DNA of 64,000 nt, taken from the NCBI RefSeq assembly GCF_004340905.1, contig NZ_SLXD01000001.1, positions 434,001 through 498,000 of the forward strand. Reading direction: 5' to 3'. The notes under the pieces are model-generated. The model did not search any database. It was not told the DNA's origin and saw only the letters and a program-made list of their open reading frames with translations. This document shows positions 45,390 to 53,624 of the stretch, piece after piece. The DNA is from Rubrivivax gelatinosus (GTDB taxonomy: Bacteria > Pseudomonadota > Gammaproteobacteria > Burkholderiales > Burkholderiaceae_C). Numbering within the stretch: the stretch's first letter is position 1; every line of letters starts with the position of its first letter. The position numbers and the translations under genes were made by a program.

Positions 45390-45757
45390 GACAGTTCCCT
45401 TGGCGCCTGGGCGCCCAGCGCCGCGAGCATCGACACTCCTGCCCCATTGCGCCACCCGGGGATGCGGGGGCACCGCACTGTGTCGCGCGCGCCGCGGGTT
45501 GCCGCCGCCCCGTGCCAGAGCCCGAGACGACGGCACACATTGATACAAACCGACCACGCAGTCGTGGGCCGGCCGCCAGGCCAATGGCATCGGCCTGGGC
45601 CAGCGCCTATAGACTGCGTGCGCCCCGTCCACGAGTCGCCGCCTCCGTGCGGCATCACGGCTCCGATGCACATGACGTCACCGAGACCGATCCCGCGCCC
45701 GTTGGCCATGCTCCTGCCCCCGTGCGGCAAGCCGGCCGGCCTGCGCAGGCGGGCCGC
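45390..45757. promoter_or_regulatory. 368-base divergent intergenic region
   Basis: The region separates the leftward methyltransferase gene from the rightward sulfotransferase gene. It holds a 12-base perfect palindrome CTGGGCGCCCAG (45407-45418), 18 bases from the methyltransferase start. It also holds a CCACG-CAGT-CGTGG hairpin (45554-45567), a TATAGA -10-like box (45608-45613) facing right and an 8-base palindrome TGACGTCA (45673-45680). I could not place a full promoter and saw no open frame worth calling. Confidence 0.4.
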
Positions 45758-46708
45758 ATGAAGCCGGCAGCCCCCGTCTTCGTCGTCGGCGCCCCCCGCT
45801 CGGGTACCACATTGCTGCAGTACATGCTGCGCTCGCACCCGGCGCTGTCGATCCCGTCCGGCGAGTCGCACTTCATCGTGCCGCTGATGCGCAACGAAAC
45901 CGGCTTCGGCGACCTGGCCACGGAAGACGGCGTGCAGCGCGTGCTGGCCTGGATGCGCGGCTTCAACCGCTCGTTCATCGAGACCGACCTGCACGGCCTG
46001 CGCTTCGACGAGCGTGAGCTGGCGCAGCGCTTCGTGGCCGAGGGCCGGCACACGATGCGCGACATCGTCACCGGCCTGTTCGAAGCCAATGCCGCCGGCG
46101 AAGGCAAGCCGCGCTGGGGCGACAAGACGCCGTACTACGTGCTGCACATGCCGCGCCTGCTCGCCTGGTGGCCCGACGCGCGCTTCATCCACATCGTGCG
46201 CGACGGCCGCGACGTCGCGCTGTCGCTGTTCGCACGCGGCGGCTTCGGCGTGCACAACATGTTCTACGCCGCACGCTACTGGCAGCAGTACGTCGACACC
46301 GGCCACGACGACGGCGAGCAGCGCGTGCCCGCGGGGCAGTACCTGGAGCTGCGTTACGAGGACCTGATCGCCGACCCGTCGGCGACGCTGCGCCGCGTCT
46401 GCGACTTCCTGGGCATCGTGTTCGACGAGGCGCTGCTCGACTTTCGCAAGCCGATGACCGAAGGCGGGGACACCCCGCTGTTGAGACAGCCACCGCGCGC
46501 CGACAACGCCGGCAAGTGGCGCGCCAGCATGACGTCGCGGCAGATCTCGGTGTTCGAACGTGCGGCAGGCCCGACCCTGCGGCGCATGGGCTACGAACTG
46601 GACACCTCGGCCCGCCCGCTGCCGCTGCCCGCACGCGCTCTCTATCGCTGGCACAACGGCCTGGTCCAGCGCTACCACCACGCGACCGGCCGCGCGACTT
46701 GGTCGTGA
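45758..46708 (+). CDS. Sulfotransferase (PAPS-dependent)
   Basis: This is a 316-residue protein of the Sulfotransfer_3-like family. The 5'-phosphosulfate loop is GAPRSGTTLLQ (11-21), and the 3'-phosphate site is IHIVRDGRDVALSLF. It should move a sulfo group from PAPS to a hydroxyl of the glycan. The start ATG at 45758 is the first that leaves a complete P loop; no good Shine-Dalgarno is visible. It is the first gene of block B. Acting on a protein or lipid instead of the polysaccharide cannot be excluded. Confidence 0.87.
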   Translation: MKPAAPVFVVGAPRSGTTLLQYMLRSHPALSIPSGESHFIVPLMRNETGFGDLATEDGVQRVLAWMRGFNRSFIETDLHGLRFDERELAQRFVAEGRHTMRDIVTGLFEANAAGEGKPRWGDKTPYYVLHMPRLLAWWPDARFIHIVRDGRDVALSLFARGGFGVHNMFYAARYWQQYVDTGHDDGEQRVPAGQYLELRYEDLIADPSATLRRVCDFLGIVFDEALLDFRKPMTEGGDTPLLRQPPRADNAGKWRASMTSRQISVFERAAGPTLRRMGYELDTSARPLPLPARALYRWHNGLVQRYHHATGRATWS

Positions 46709-46822
46709 CATAGCGCACATCGGCGGCAGCCGCCCCCCGCGGCTCCATGATGGTCGTACGCGCGCGGCCCTCCTAGACTCTCGGCCTTCCGCCCCCGGTG
46801 CGCCCGCCGCCTCGCCGCTTCC

Positions 46823-47614
46823 ATGAGTCCCGCCCGCATGCCCGTCCTGATGTACCACCGGGTGGGCGACATCGAATCGGCCGCGGAAGCCAAGTACTGC
46901 GTCACGCCGCAGCGTTTTGCCGCCCAGATGCGGCGCCTGGCCGCCGCCGGCTGGCGCAGCGTGCCGATCGACGCGCTGGCGGCCTGGCTGGACGGCGGCC
47001 CCGCGCCCCGTGAGGGCGACTTCGTGCTGAGCTTCGACGACGGCTTCGAGGGCGTGCTGCACCATGCGGCGCCGGTGCTGGAGGCGCTGGGCTGGCCGTA
47101 CACCGTGTTCGTGGTCTCGGGCCGCATCGGCCGCAGCGACGACTGGAACCACCACGACGGCAGCCAGCGCCGCCACCGGCTGCTCGACGCCGGCCAGCTG
47201 GCCGAACTCGCACGCCGCGGCTGCAGCCTGCACTCGCACACGCGCAGCCATGCCAGCCTGCCCGGGCTGGACGATGCGCGCCTGATGGAGGAACTGGCCG
47301 GCTCCCGGCAGGACCTGCAGGCGCTGCTGGGCGCGGCGCCGCGTTATCTGGCCTATCCCTACGGCCACCACGACGAGCGTGTGGTGGCGGCGGCGCGTGC
47401 CGCCGGCTACGGCGCGGCGTTCTCGGTGCAGCCGGGCTTCAACCGCCAGGACGTCGACCGCTACCGCGTGCGCCGGCTCGACGTCTTCGGCACCGACACG
47501 CCGGCGCAGCTGCTGCGCAAGCTGCGCCTGGGCAGCAACGACGGCCGCTTCGGCAGCGCCGTCGCGTACTACGCCCGCCGCCTGGGCGAACGACTGATCG
47601 GCGCCCGCGCGTGA
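46823..47614 (+). CDS. Polysaccharide deacetylase (carbohydrate esterase 4 family)
   Basis: This is a 263-residue NodB-like enzyme. It starts PVLMYHRVGD, has motif 1 SFDDGF (D72, D73) and motif 2 HSHTRSH with the metal histidines H139 and H143, and ends in the segment PYGHHDERV. It should remove N-acetyl groups from a glycan. It has no signal peptide, so it may act in the cytoplasm or on a lipid-linked precursor. ATG at 46823, 114 bases after the sulfotransferase stop. Confidence 0.87.
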   Translation: MSPARMPVLMYHRVGDIESAAEAKYCVTPQRFAAQMRRLAAAGWRSVPIDALAAWLDGGPAPREGDFVLSFDDGFEGVLHHAAPVLEALGWPYTVFVVSGRIGRSDDWNHHDGSQRRHRLLDAGQLAELARRGCSLHSHTRSHASLPGLDDARLMEELAGSRQDLQALLGAAPRYLAYPYGHHDERVVAAARAAGYGAAFSVQPGFNRQDVDRYRVRRLDVFGTDTPAQLLRKLRLGSNDGRFGSAVAYYARRLGERLIGARA

Positions 47615-47654
47615 AGCACGCCCGCCCAAAGGCCTGCCAGGGCGGCCGGACCCG

Positions 47655-49124
47655 ATGACGGCGCCCGTGTCACTGCGCCGCGGCGTCGCCTGGCTGTTCG
47701 CCGGCAGCGCCGGCGAACAGCTGCTGAGCTTCGCCTTCGGCATCGTGCTGGCCCGGCTGCTGGCGCCCGAGGCCTTCGGCATGCTGCTGACGATCCAGGT
47801 CTTCACCGGCATCGCCGGCTTCGTGGCCGGCGGCGGCATGGGCCAGGCGCTGGTGCGCGCCAAGGCGCCGACGAAGCAGGACTACGACGTCGTGTTCACG
47901 CTGCAGCTGCTCGTCGGCTGCGCCATCTACGCCTTCTTCTTCGCCATCGCGCCCTGGCTGGCGCGCTGGTACGACGAGCCGGTCTACACCGACCTGCTGC
48001 GGCTGTCGGCACTGAGCTTCGTCATCCGGCCGCTGGTCAACATGCCGTCCAACCTGCTGTACCGCGAGATGCGCTTCAAGGCCCAGACGGCGGCCAACGT
48101 CGCCACCCTGGTGGTGTCCAGCGCGGTGAGCATCGGCCTGGCCTGGCGCGGCGACGGCGTCTGGGCCCTGGTGTGGGGCGGGCTCGCGGGCTCGCTGTTC
48201 CAGGCCGCCGTGCTCGCCCGTCTGGCGCACTGGCGCCCGGGGCTGTCGGCCGAGTTCCGGCGCGCGGGCGACATGGCGCGTTACGGCCTGCTCGTGTCGA
48301 GCAACGACCTCGTCGACTACGCCAAGTCCAAGGCCAACATCTTCATCCTGTCGCAGTCGCTGGGGCCGCAGTCGGTGGGCCTGTTCAACAAGTCTGAAAG
48401 CCTGGCGCGCATGCCGTTCAGCTTCGTGTCCGGCTCGGTCTACAAGGTGGCGTTCCGCGCGCTGGCCGCCGAGCAGGACAACCTGGACAAGTGCCGCTAC
48501 GTCTTCCAGCGCAGCGTCGCGCTGGTCGCGGTCTACGGCACGCCGTTCTACGTCGGGCTGCACTGGGTGGCCGGGCCGCTGGTGCGCGGCGTCTACGGGC
48601 CGCACTGGCTGCCGGCGGCCGCGCCGCTGGAGATCCTGATCTTCGCGTGGCCGTTCTGGCTCGTGGCCAATCTCTGCGGCGCCGTCGCCGCCGCCAAGGA
48701 CCGCCTCGGACGCGAGCTGCAGATCCAGATGATCAATCTGGCCATCACGGCAGCGGCCGTGATCGTGGCGCTGCCCTGGGGCATCGCCGGCGTGGCCTGG
48801 GCGATGGTCGTGGCCGCCGTGCCCAGCGCCCTGCTGATGTGGCGGCTCGCCGCCTCGGTGCTCGAACTCCGGCTCGCCGACACGCTGCGGGCACTCGGCC
48901 CGGCCCTGGCACTGAACCTGCCGCTGGCCGCGGCGCTCGCCCTGGCCGACCACCTGGCACCGCCCGCGCTGCGGGCCCACGACCTGCTGTACGTCGCCAC
49001 CCTGGGCGGCCTGGGCGCCTGCGTCTACCTCGGCGCGATGCTGCTGCTGCCGCTGGCCGAACTCGCGGGCGAACGCGAACGCCTGCTCCGCCTGCTGCGC
49101 CGTGGCGCGCCGGCACGCACCTGA
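47655..49124 (+). CDS. Oligosaccharide flippase (Wzx-like, polysaccharide transport family)
   Basis: This is a 489-residue inner-membrane protein with about 14 predicted helices, belonging to the Wzx/MATE-like polysaccharide biosynthesis family. It should flip an undecaprenyl-linked oligosaccharide to the periplasm. It has GVAWLFAGSAGEQLLSFAFG and ARLLAPEAFGM near the start, typical of the group. ATG at 47655, 40 bases after the deacetylase gene. It follows the tailoring genes, so sulfation and deacetylation may precede flipping. The specific substrate is unknown. Confidence 0.9.
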   Translation: MTAPVSLRRGVAWLFAGSAGEQLLSFAFGIVLARLLAPEAFGMLLTIQVFTGIAGFVAGGGMGQALVRAKAPTKQDYDVVFTLQLLVGCAIYAFFFAIAPWLARWYDEPVYTDLLRLSALSFVIRPLVNMPSNLLYREMRFKAQTAANVATLVVSSAVSIGLAWRGDGVWALVWGGLAGSLFQAAVLARLAHWRPGLSAEFRRAGDMARYGLLVSSNDLVDYAKSKANIFILSQSLGPQSVGLFNKSESLARMPFSFVSGSVYKVAFRALAAEQDNLDKCRYVFQRSVALVAVYGTPFYVGLHWVAGPLVRGVYGPHWLPAAAPLEILIFAWPFWLVANLCGAVAAAKDRLGRELQIQMINLAITAAAVIVALPWGIAGVAWAMVVAAVPSALLMWRLAASVLELRLADTLRALGPALALNLPLAAALALADHLAPPALRAHDLLYVATLGGLGACVYLGAMLLLPLAELAGERERLLRLLRRGAPART

Positions 49125-49159
49125 ATCACCCGCGGCCACATCACACTCCCCACACGACC

Positions 49160-50020
49160 ATGAGCGACTCGACCTACAAGACCCTCGCGGCCGCAGCGGC
49201 GGCCGGCGCCGCGGGCGCCGCCATCACCGGCTTCGGCGCCGCGCTGGACCTCACCGACGCGGCCGCGATCTGGCCGGTCATGGCCACCTGCGCGGTGGTC
49301 GGCGGCCTGCTGCAGAGCGCCAAGAGCTCGCTCGGCGGCATGGTCGACAACCGCACACGCACGCTGCGCGAGCGCCTGGAGGACCTGCGCCGCAGCGTCG
49401 GCGACATCCACGGCCTGGTGCGCATCCAGCCGCTGGCGCAGCAGCTGCCGCTGCCCATCGGGGGCGGCTGGGCGCTGACCGGCGACGCGGCCGCGGTGCT
49501 GGTGCGCGAAGCGCAGCTGCGCAAGCCGCGCACCATCCTCGAACTGGGCTCGGGCGTGTCGACGCTGCTGCTGGGGCAGGTGCTGCGCAACGCCGGCGGC
49601 GGCCGGCTGGTCTCGATCGACCACGACGCGGCCTGGGCCGCGCGCACGCGCGAGAACCTGAAGCTGATGGGTCTGGAGGACGTGGTCAGCGTCGTCGACG
49701 CGCCGCTGCGCACCCGCACCGTGGGCGAGCAGCGCTACGACTGGTACGACATCCCCGACGCGGTGCTCGACGAACTCGGCCCCATCGACCTGCTGCTCGT
49801 CGACGGCCCGCCGCAGCGCAGCGGCGACACGCTGCCGGCACGCTTTCCGGCCCTTCCGGTGCTCGGCCCGCGGCTGAGCGACGACGCGCTGGTCTTCGTC
49901 GACGACGCCGACCGCGCGCAGGAGCGCACGATGGTGCAATGGTGGCTGGAGCAGGACGCGGGCTGGAAGGCCGAGCGCCATCCGACCGTCGACGGCGTCT
50001 GCCTGCTGCGGCGCACCTGA
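49160..50020 (+). CDS. Membrane-anchored SAM-dependent methyltransferase
   Basis: This is a 286-residue protein. Residues 8-55 form one or two hydrophobic helices (AAGAAGAAITGFGAALDLT, VMATCAVVGGLLQSA). A coiled-coil-like linker follows (RTRTLRERLEDLRRSV). The class I methyltransferase core starts near 125, with TILELGSGVSTLLLGQVL and the acidic VSIDHDA. It is anchored near the flippase encoded just upstream, so it may methylate the lipid-linked glycan. ATG at 49160. Family is secure; substrate is unknown. Confidence 0.78.
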   Translation: MSDSTYKTLAAAAAAGAAGAAITGFGAALDLTDAAAIWPVMATCAVVGGLLQSAKSSLGGMVDNRTRTLRERLEDLRRSVGDIHGLVRIQPLAQQLPLPIGGGWALTGDAAAVLVREAQLRKPRTILELGSGVSTLLLGQVLRNAGGGRLVSIDHDAAWAARTRENLKLMGLEDVVSVVDAPLRTRTVGEQRYDWYDIPDAVLDELGPIDLLLVDGPPQRSGDTLPARFPALPVLGPRLSDDALVFVDDADRAQERTMVQWWLEQDAGWKAERHPTVDGVCLLRRT

Positions 50021-50043
50021 GCCCTCAAGCCCCGGCCTCGTCC

Positions 50044-50988
50044 ATGTCCGTTCCCGCCGTCACCGTCGTGATGCCCTGCTTCAACGCCGCGGGGCACCTG
50101 GAGCGCAGCATCGGCAGCCTGCAGGCACAGGAGTGCGGCGACTGGGAGCTGGTCGCCGTCGACGACGGCTCCAGCGACACGACCTGGCAGCGGCTGCAGG
50201 ACTTCGCGGCACGCGACCCACGCATCCAGCCGCTGCGCCGGGCCAATGCCGGCGCCGCCGCGGCCCGCAACACGGGGCTGAAGGCCGCCAACGGCCGCTG
50301 CATCGCATTCCTCGACAGCGACGACAGCTGGCACCCGTCGTTCCTGCGCCTGATGCGCGAGGCGCTCGACGCCGCGCCCGAGGCCGCCATCGTCTACTGC
50401 GGCTGGCAGAACATCGGTCTCGGCGCGGCGCGCGACCAGCCCTACGTGCCGCCCGACTACGAACAAGGCGACAAGATCGCCTCGCTGGTGCGCAGCTGCC
50501 CCTGGCCGATCCACGGCGCCCTGACGCGCGCCAGTTTCATCCAGGCCGCCGGAGGCTTCGACGAGACGCTGAGTTCGTGCATGGACTACGACCTGTGGCT
50601 GCGCATCGCGGCGCTGCACCCGGTGCGCCTCGTGCCCCAGGTGCTGGCCTACTACCACCACCACGGCAGCGGCCAGATCACCAGCAACCGCGCACGCATC
50701 GCGCTCAACCACCTGCGTGCACAGACCAAGTTCCTGCAGGCCCATCCCGACGTGCACCAGGCGCTGGGGCGCGCCCGCGCGCGCGAACTCACCTACGGCG
50801 AGCTGATGGCACGCGGCTACGAGAGCTACTGGCGGCGCGACCTGCAGAGCGCACGCACGATCTTCCGCGTGCTGATGCGCCACGGGTTCGGCCGGCCGCA
50901 GGACTGGCTGCACATGATTCCCGCCCTGCTGCCGCTGGCCTGGCACCAGCGCCTGCTCGCGGCACGCGACCGGACCGCCCGCACCTAG
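50044..50988 (+). CDS. Family 2 glycosyltransferase (3)
   Basis: This is a 314-residue GT-A enzyme. It has VTVVMPCFNAAGHLERSI, the VAVDDGSSDTT donor site, FLDSDDSW and SSCMDYDLWLRIA. The C terminus (about 240-314) is a helical extension. ATG at 50044. Its GC content is as high as the rest of the cluster, unlike the next gene, and its stop is only 21 bases from it. Confidence 0.88.
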   Translation: MSVPAVTVVMPCFNAAGHLERSIGSLQAQECGDWELVAVDDGSSDTTWQRLQDFAARDPRIQPLRRANAGAAAARNTGLKAANGRCIAFLDSDDSWHPSFLRLMREALDAAPEAAIVYCGWQNIGLGAARDQPYVPPDYEQGDKIASLVRSCPWPIHGALTRASFIQAAGGFDETLSSCMDYDLWLRIAALHPVRLVPQVLAYYHHHGSGQITSNRARIALNHLRAQTKFLQAHPDVHQALGRARARELTYGELMARGYESYWRRDLQSARTIFRVLMRHGFGRPQDWLHMIPALLPLAWHQRLLAARDRTART

Positions 50989-51009
50989 CCTTCCGGACCG
51001 CAGACCTCC

Positions 51010-51957
51010 ATGCTGACATTCGCCTTTTGTACTTACAACCGCGCAAACCGCCTGGAGAACCTAATCGCAGCCATGCGGGACCAAGAGTGCCCGCAGCAGT
51101 TTGAAATCCTTGCCATCAACAACAACAGCAGGGATGAAACCAGCAAAATACTGGCCGCGGCCGCTAGTCAGCCGGGACCACGCCTGCGGTGGGTCAATGA
51201 GACAACACAAGGCATCGTCGCCGCCAGAAATCGAGCACTTACAGAGGCAATCGACAGCGACATCCTCGCATTCATTGACGACGATGAGTTACCAGAGCCG
51301 GGCCTTTTAAAAGCGGCTCACCACGCCATCACGATGGAGGGCGCCCAGTGCGTGGGAGGAAGAGTCTCAGTTGACTTTGGCGAGAACAAGCGTCCCAGCT
51401 GGCTTGGAGATAATCTTCTCGGCTTCTTGGCCGAAGTCAACTACGGCGACACCGCATTCTGGATACAGGGCGAAGACACCCCTGTATGGACAGCGAATGT
51501 TGCGTATGACATGAGCATCTTTCGTAAAAATCCGCAGCTCCGCTTCGACGGGCGCTTTGATCGCAAAGGAGAGGGAATCGGCGGGGGCGAGGACATACAG
51601 ATGTTTCGGGCAATACTGCGAGCGGGGCATCGCATACGCTATAGGCCAGAGATGCGCGTCCGGCATGGCGTCGAAGAGTGGAAGCTACGCCGCAGCTATC
51701 TCCTGAAACTGCATTACGAAGAGGGAAGGAAGACAGGAAAGTACATTCTGCCCACATTCAAAAACACTTTCCTTGGAATCCCACCATTCCTCGTAAGGCA
51801 GGCAGCAATTCAGGGCCTACGGACACTGGCAAAATCTCCACAAGGTCAGGCAGCTCTTTTGAGGCAGACCATGACGCTGACGCATTCATTGGGTTTGATT
51901 GCGGGATACATGGACCGCGCCACACCGCCACAGCCAACCAAAAGGGATCGCACATGA
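51010..51957 (+). CDS. Family 2 glycosyltransferase (4), AT-rich islet
   Basis: This is a 315-residue GT-A enzyme. It has LTFAFCTYNRANRLENLI, ILAINNNSRDET and FIDDDELPEP, plus a GEDIQMFRAILRAG acceptor segment. Codon and base use are clearly AT-richer than in the neighbours on both sides, with A or T at many third positions. The composition suggests recent acquisition. It starts with ATG at 51010, 21 bases after the previous stop, and its stop overlaps the next start by 4 bases. Confidence 0.88.
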   Translation: MLTFAFCTYNRANRLENLIAAMRDQECPQQFEILAINNNSRDETSKILAAAASQPGPRLRWVNETTQGIVAARNRALTEAIDSDILAFIDDDELPEPGLLKAAHHAITMEGAQCVGGRVSVDFGENKRPSWLGDNLLGFLAEVNYGDTAFWIQGEDTPVWTANVAYDMSIFRKNPQLRFDGRFDRKGEGIGGGEDIQMFRAILRAGHRIRYRPEMRVRHGVEEWKLRRSYLLKLHYEEGRKTGKYILPTFKNTFLGIPPFLVRQAAIQGLRTLAKSPQGQAALLRQTMTLTHSLGLIAGYMDRATPPQPTKRDRT

Positions 51958-52334
51958 AACTGAGAACCATCGCCGCCCTATTTGCACTCTCGGCGCCCGG
52001 CATAGCCTCAGCCCAAACCCAGGAGTTCACAGCCTACGACTGGGCAACACTGCCAAAGTACTGCGATGCGCGCCTCCGCGGCGATGAAGCGAGCAAAAAT
52101 CTATGGTCGGACAGAATCGGCCAAGAGCACTTCATCCATGTCCACCACTTCTGTTTTGGACTTCATTATTTGAACAAGGCCAAGTTCACTTTCGACAAAC
52201 GAAAGAAAAACGAAGCCATTGAACAAGCCATCAAGCAGTTCGACTACGTCATTCAGCGATGGCAGCCATCGTCGACGTTTCGCGCCGACGCCATCCGTTA
52301 CCAACAGCAAGCCAGAAGCATGCGAATGCCCTAA
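51954..52334 (+). CDS. Small secreted helical (TPR-like) protein
   Basis: This is a 126-residue protein with a signal peptide (about 1-20, cleavage after ASA). The mature part is helical with a conserved-looking stretch LPKYCDARLRG, HVHHFCFGLHYLNKAKF and AIKQFDYVIQRW. I recall similar short proteins beside exosortase-A exopolysaccharide genes, where they look like single TPR units. It shares the AT-rich composition of the gene before it and is coupled to it (ATGA). The function is unknown. Confidence 0.7.
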   Translation: MKLRTIAALFALSAPGIASAQTQEFTAYDWATLPKYCDARLRGDEASKNLWSDRIGQEHFIHVHHFCFGLHYLNKAKFTFDKRKKNEAIEQAIKQFDYVIQRWQPSSTFRADAIRYQQQARSMRMP

Positions 52335-52343
52335 GGCGGGCCT

Positions 52344-53624
52344 TCAGGTCGCAGAGGCCGGGTGCGCACGAACATCTATCGACGTACCGACCTCCGGCTT
52401 GCGCACGGCCAGGTAGTGCACCACGACCGCCAGCGCCACCAGGTGGTAGAAGAAGTCGAAGTACGCCAGCCCGAGGAAGGCCCCGCCCACCAGGTAGCCG
52501 ATCAGGCTGACCTGGACCATCGCCGCCAGGTCCCGCGCCCAGTGCGCCTGCGGCCGCTGGCGCGTATGCCGCATCACGGCACGGCAACGCAGCCAGGTCA
52601 TCACGATCAACAGCAGGAACAGCACGAGCCCGGGGAAGCCGTGCTCGCCGAGCACCTCGAAGTAGATGCTGTGCACGTCGTGCACCTGGTCCGGAACCGG
52701 GGCGTACAGCTGGAAGGTCAGCGGCTTGAACATCTCGAAGCCGCCGCCGGTCAGGCGCGCCTGCGCGACGTTCCACGCCACCCACCAGGCGTTGATGCGC
52801 CCCATCGCCGAGGCGTCCTCCTGGTAGGTCTCGATCGTCGCCATGCGCTCGTACCAGGCCTCCGGCATCAGGCTCAGGATGACCGCCGCCACGCCGGCGA
52901 TCAGCACCGCGAACACCAGCTTGCGCCGCCCCTTGAGCCAGAAGACGAAGCCCATCGCCGACAGCGCCAGCAGCGCGCCGCGCGACTGGCTGCCGATCGC
53001 CGCCACCGCGCACAGGAACATCGCAGCCCCCAGCGCCAGGCGCACGAGGCGGCGCTTGTCCTGCAGCTGCAGGTAGCGCAGCAGCGGGATGGTCATCACC
53101 AGCGCCAGCGCCAGCTCGTTGTTGCCGCCGATGAAGGTGCCCATCGGGCCCCAGACGCGGTGCTCGCCGCCCTTGGCGATCGTGAAGATGCCGCCCTTGA
53201 CGCCGTAGAAGGCCAGCGACAGCGCCATCACCCAGACGAACAGGTGCACCTTCTCGCGCGAGGTCAGCAGCAGCAGCGTCATGAAGGTGATCAGCTGGAT
53301 CTTCAGCACCTTCTCGTACTGCGGCCAGGCCAGCTGCGAGTACATCGCCTGCGTCGTCGTGATGCCCATCCACAGCACCAGGATCACCAGGACGACGATC
53401 TCGCGCGACCAGACCATGCGTTTGGCTTCCTTGGAGATCAGCATCCCGACCATCGTCGTCAGCGCGACGACGTAGACGACAGGAAAGCTGAGCATGAAGC
53501 CGTAACACAGCCGGTGCGGGTTCATGTAACCCAGCCAGGCCAGCATCAGCACGCCCCAGAAGGGGCGCTTCAGCACGAAGGGCAGCAGGCCGAAGACGAC
53601 CAGGGCGACGGCAATGTCACGCAT
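52344..53624 (-). CDS. O-antigen-ligase-like polymerase, exosortase-A-associated (Wzy-like)
   Basis: This is a 426-residue membrane protein with about 11 predicted helices. It resembles the putative O-glycosylation ligase found in exosortase-A loci. Features include FVLKRPFWGVLMLAWLGYMN, the long loop WGPMGTFIGGNNELALAL, and GSQSRGALLALSAMG. A large loop HDVHSIYFEVLGEHGFPGLV carries the conserved H/E of Wzy_C proteins. It probably polymerises or transfers the glycan in the periplasm. It is the last gene of block C, overlapping the upstream gene by 8 bases, and converges with the AT-rich islet. Confidence 0.85.
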   Translation of the reverse strand: MRDIAVALVVFGLLPFVLKRPFWGVLMLAWLGYMNPHRLCYGFMLSFPVVYVVALTTMVGMLISKEAKRMVWSREIVVLVILVLWMGITTTQAMYSQLAWPQYEKVLKIQLITFMTLLLLTSREKVHLFVWVMALSLAFYGVKGGIFTIAKGGEHRVWGPMGTFIGGNNELALALVMTIPLLRYLQLQDKRRLVRLALGAAMFLCAVAAIGSQSRGALLALSAMGFVFWLKGRRKLVFAVLIAGVAAVILSLMPEAWYERMATIETYQEDASAMGRINAWWVAWNVAQARLTGGGFEMFKPLTFQLYAPVPDQVHDVHSIYFEVLGEHGFPGLVLFLLLIVMTWLRCRAVMRHTRQRPQAHWARDLAAMVQVSLIGYLVGGAFLGLAYFDFFYHLVALAVVVHYLAVRKPEVGTSIDVRAHPASAT

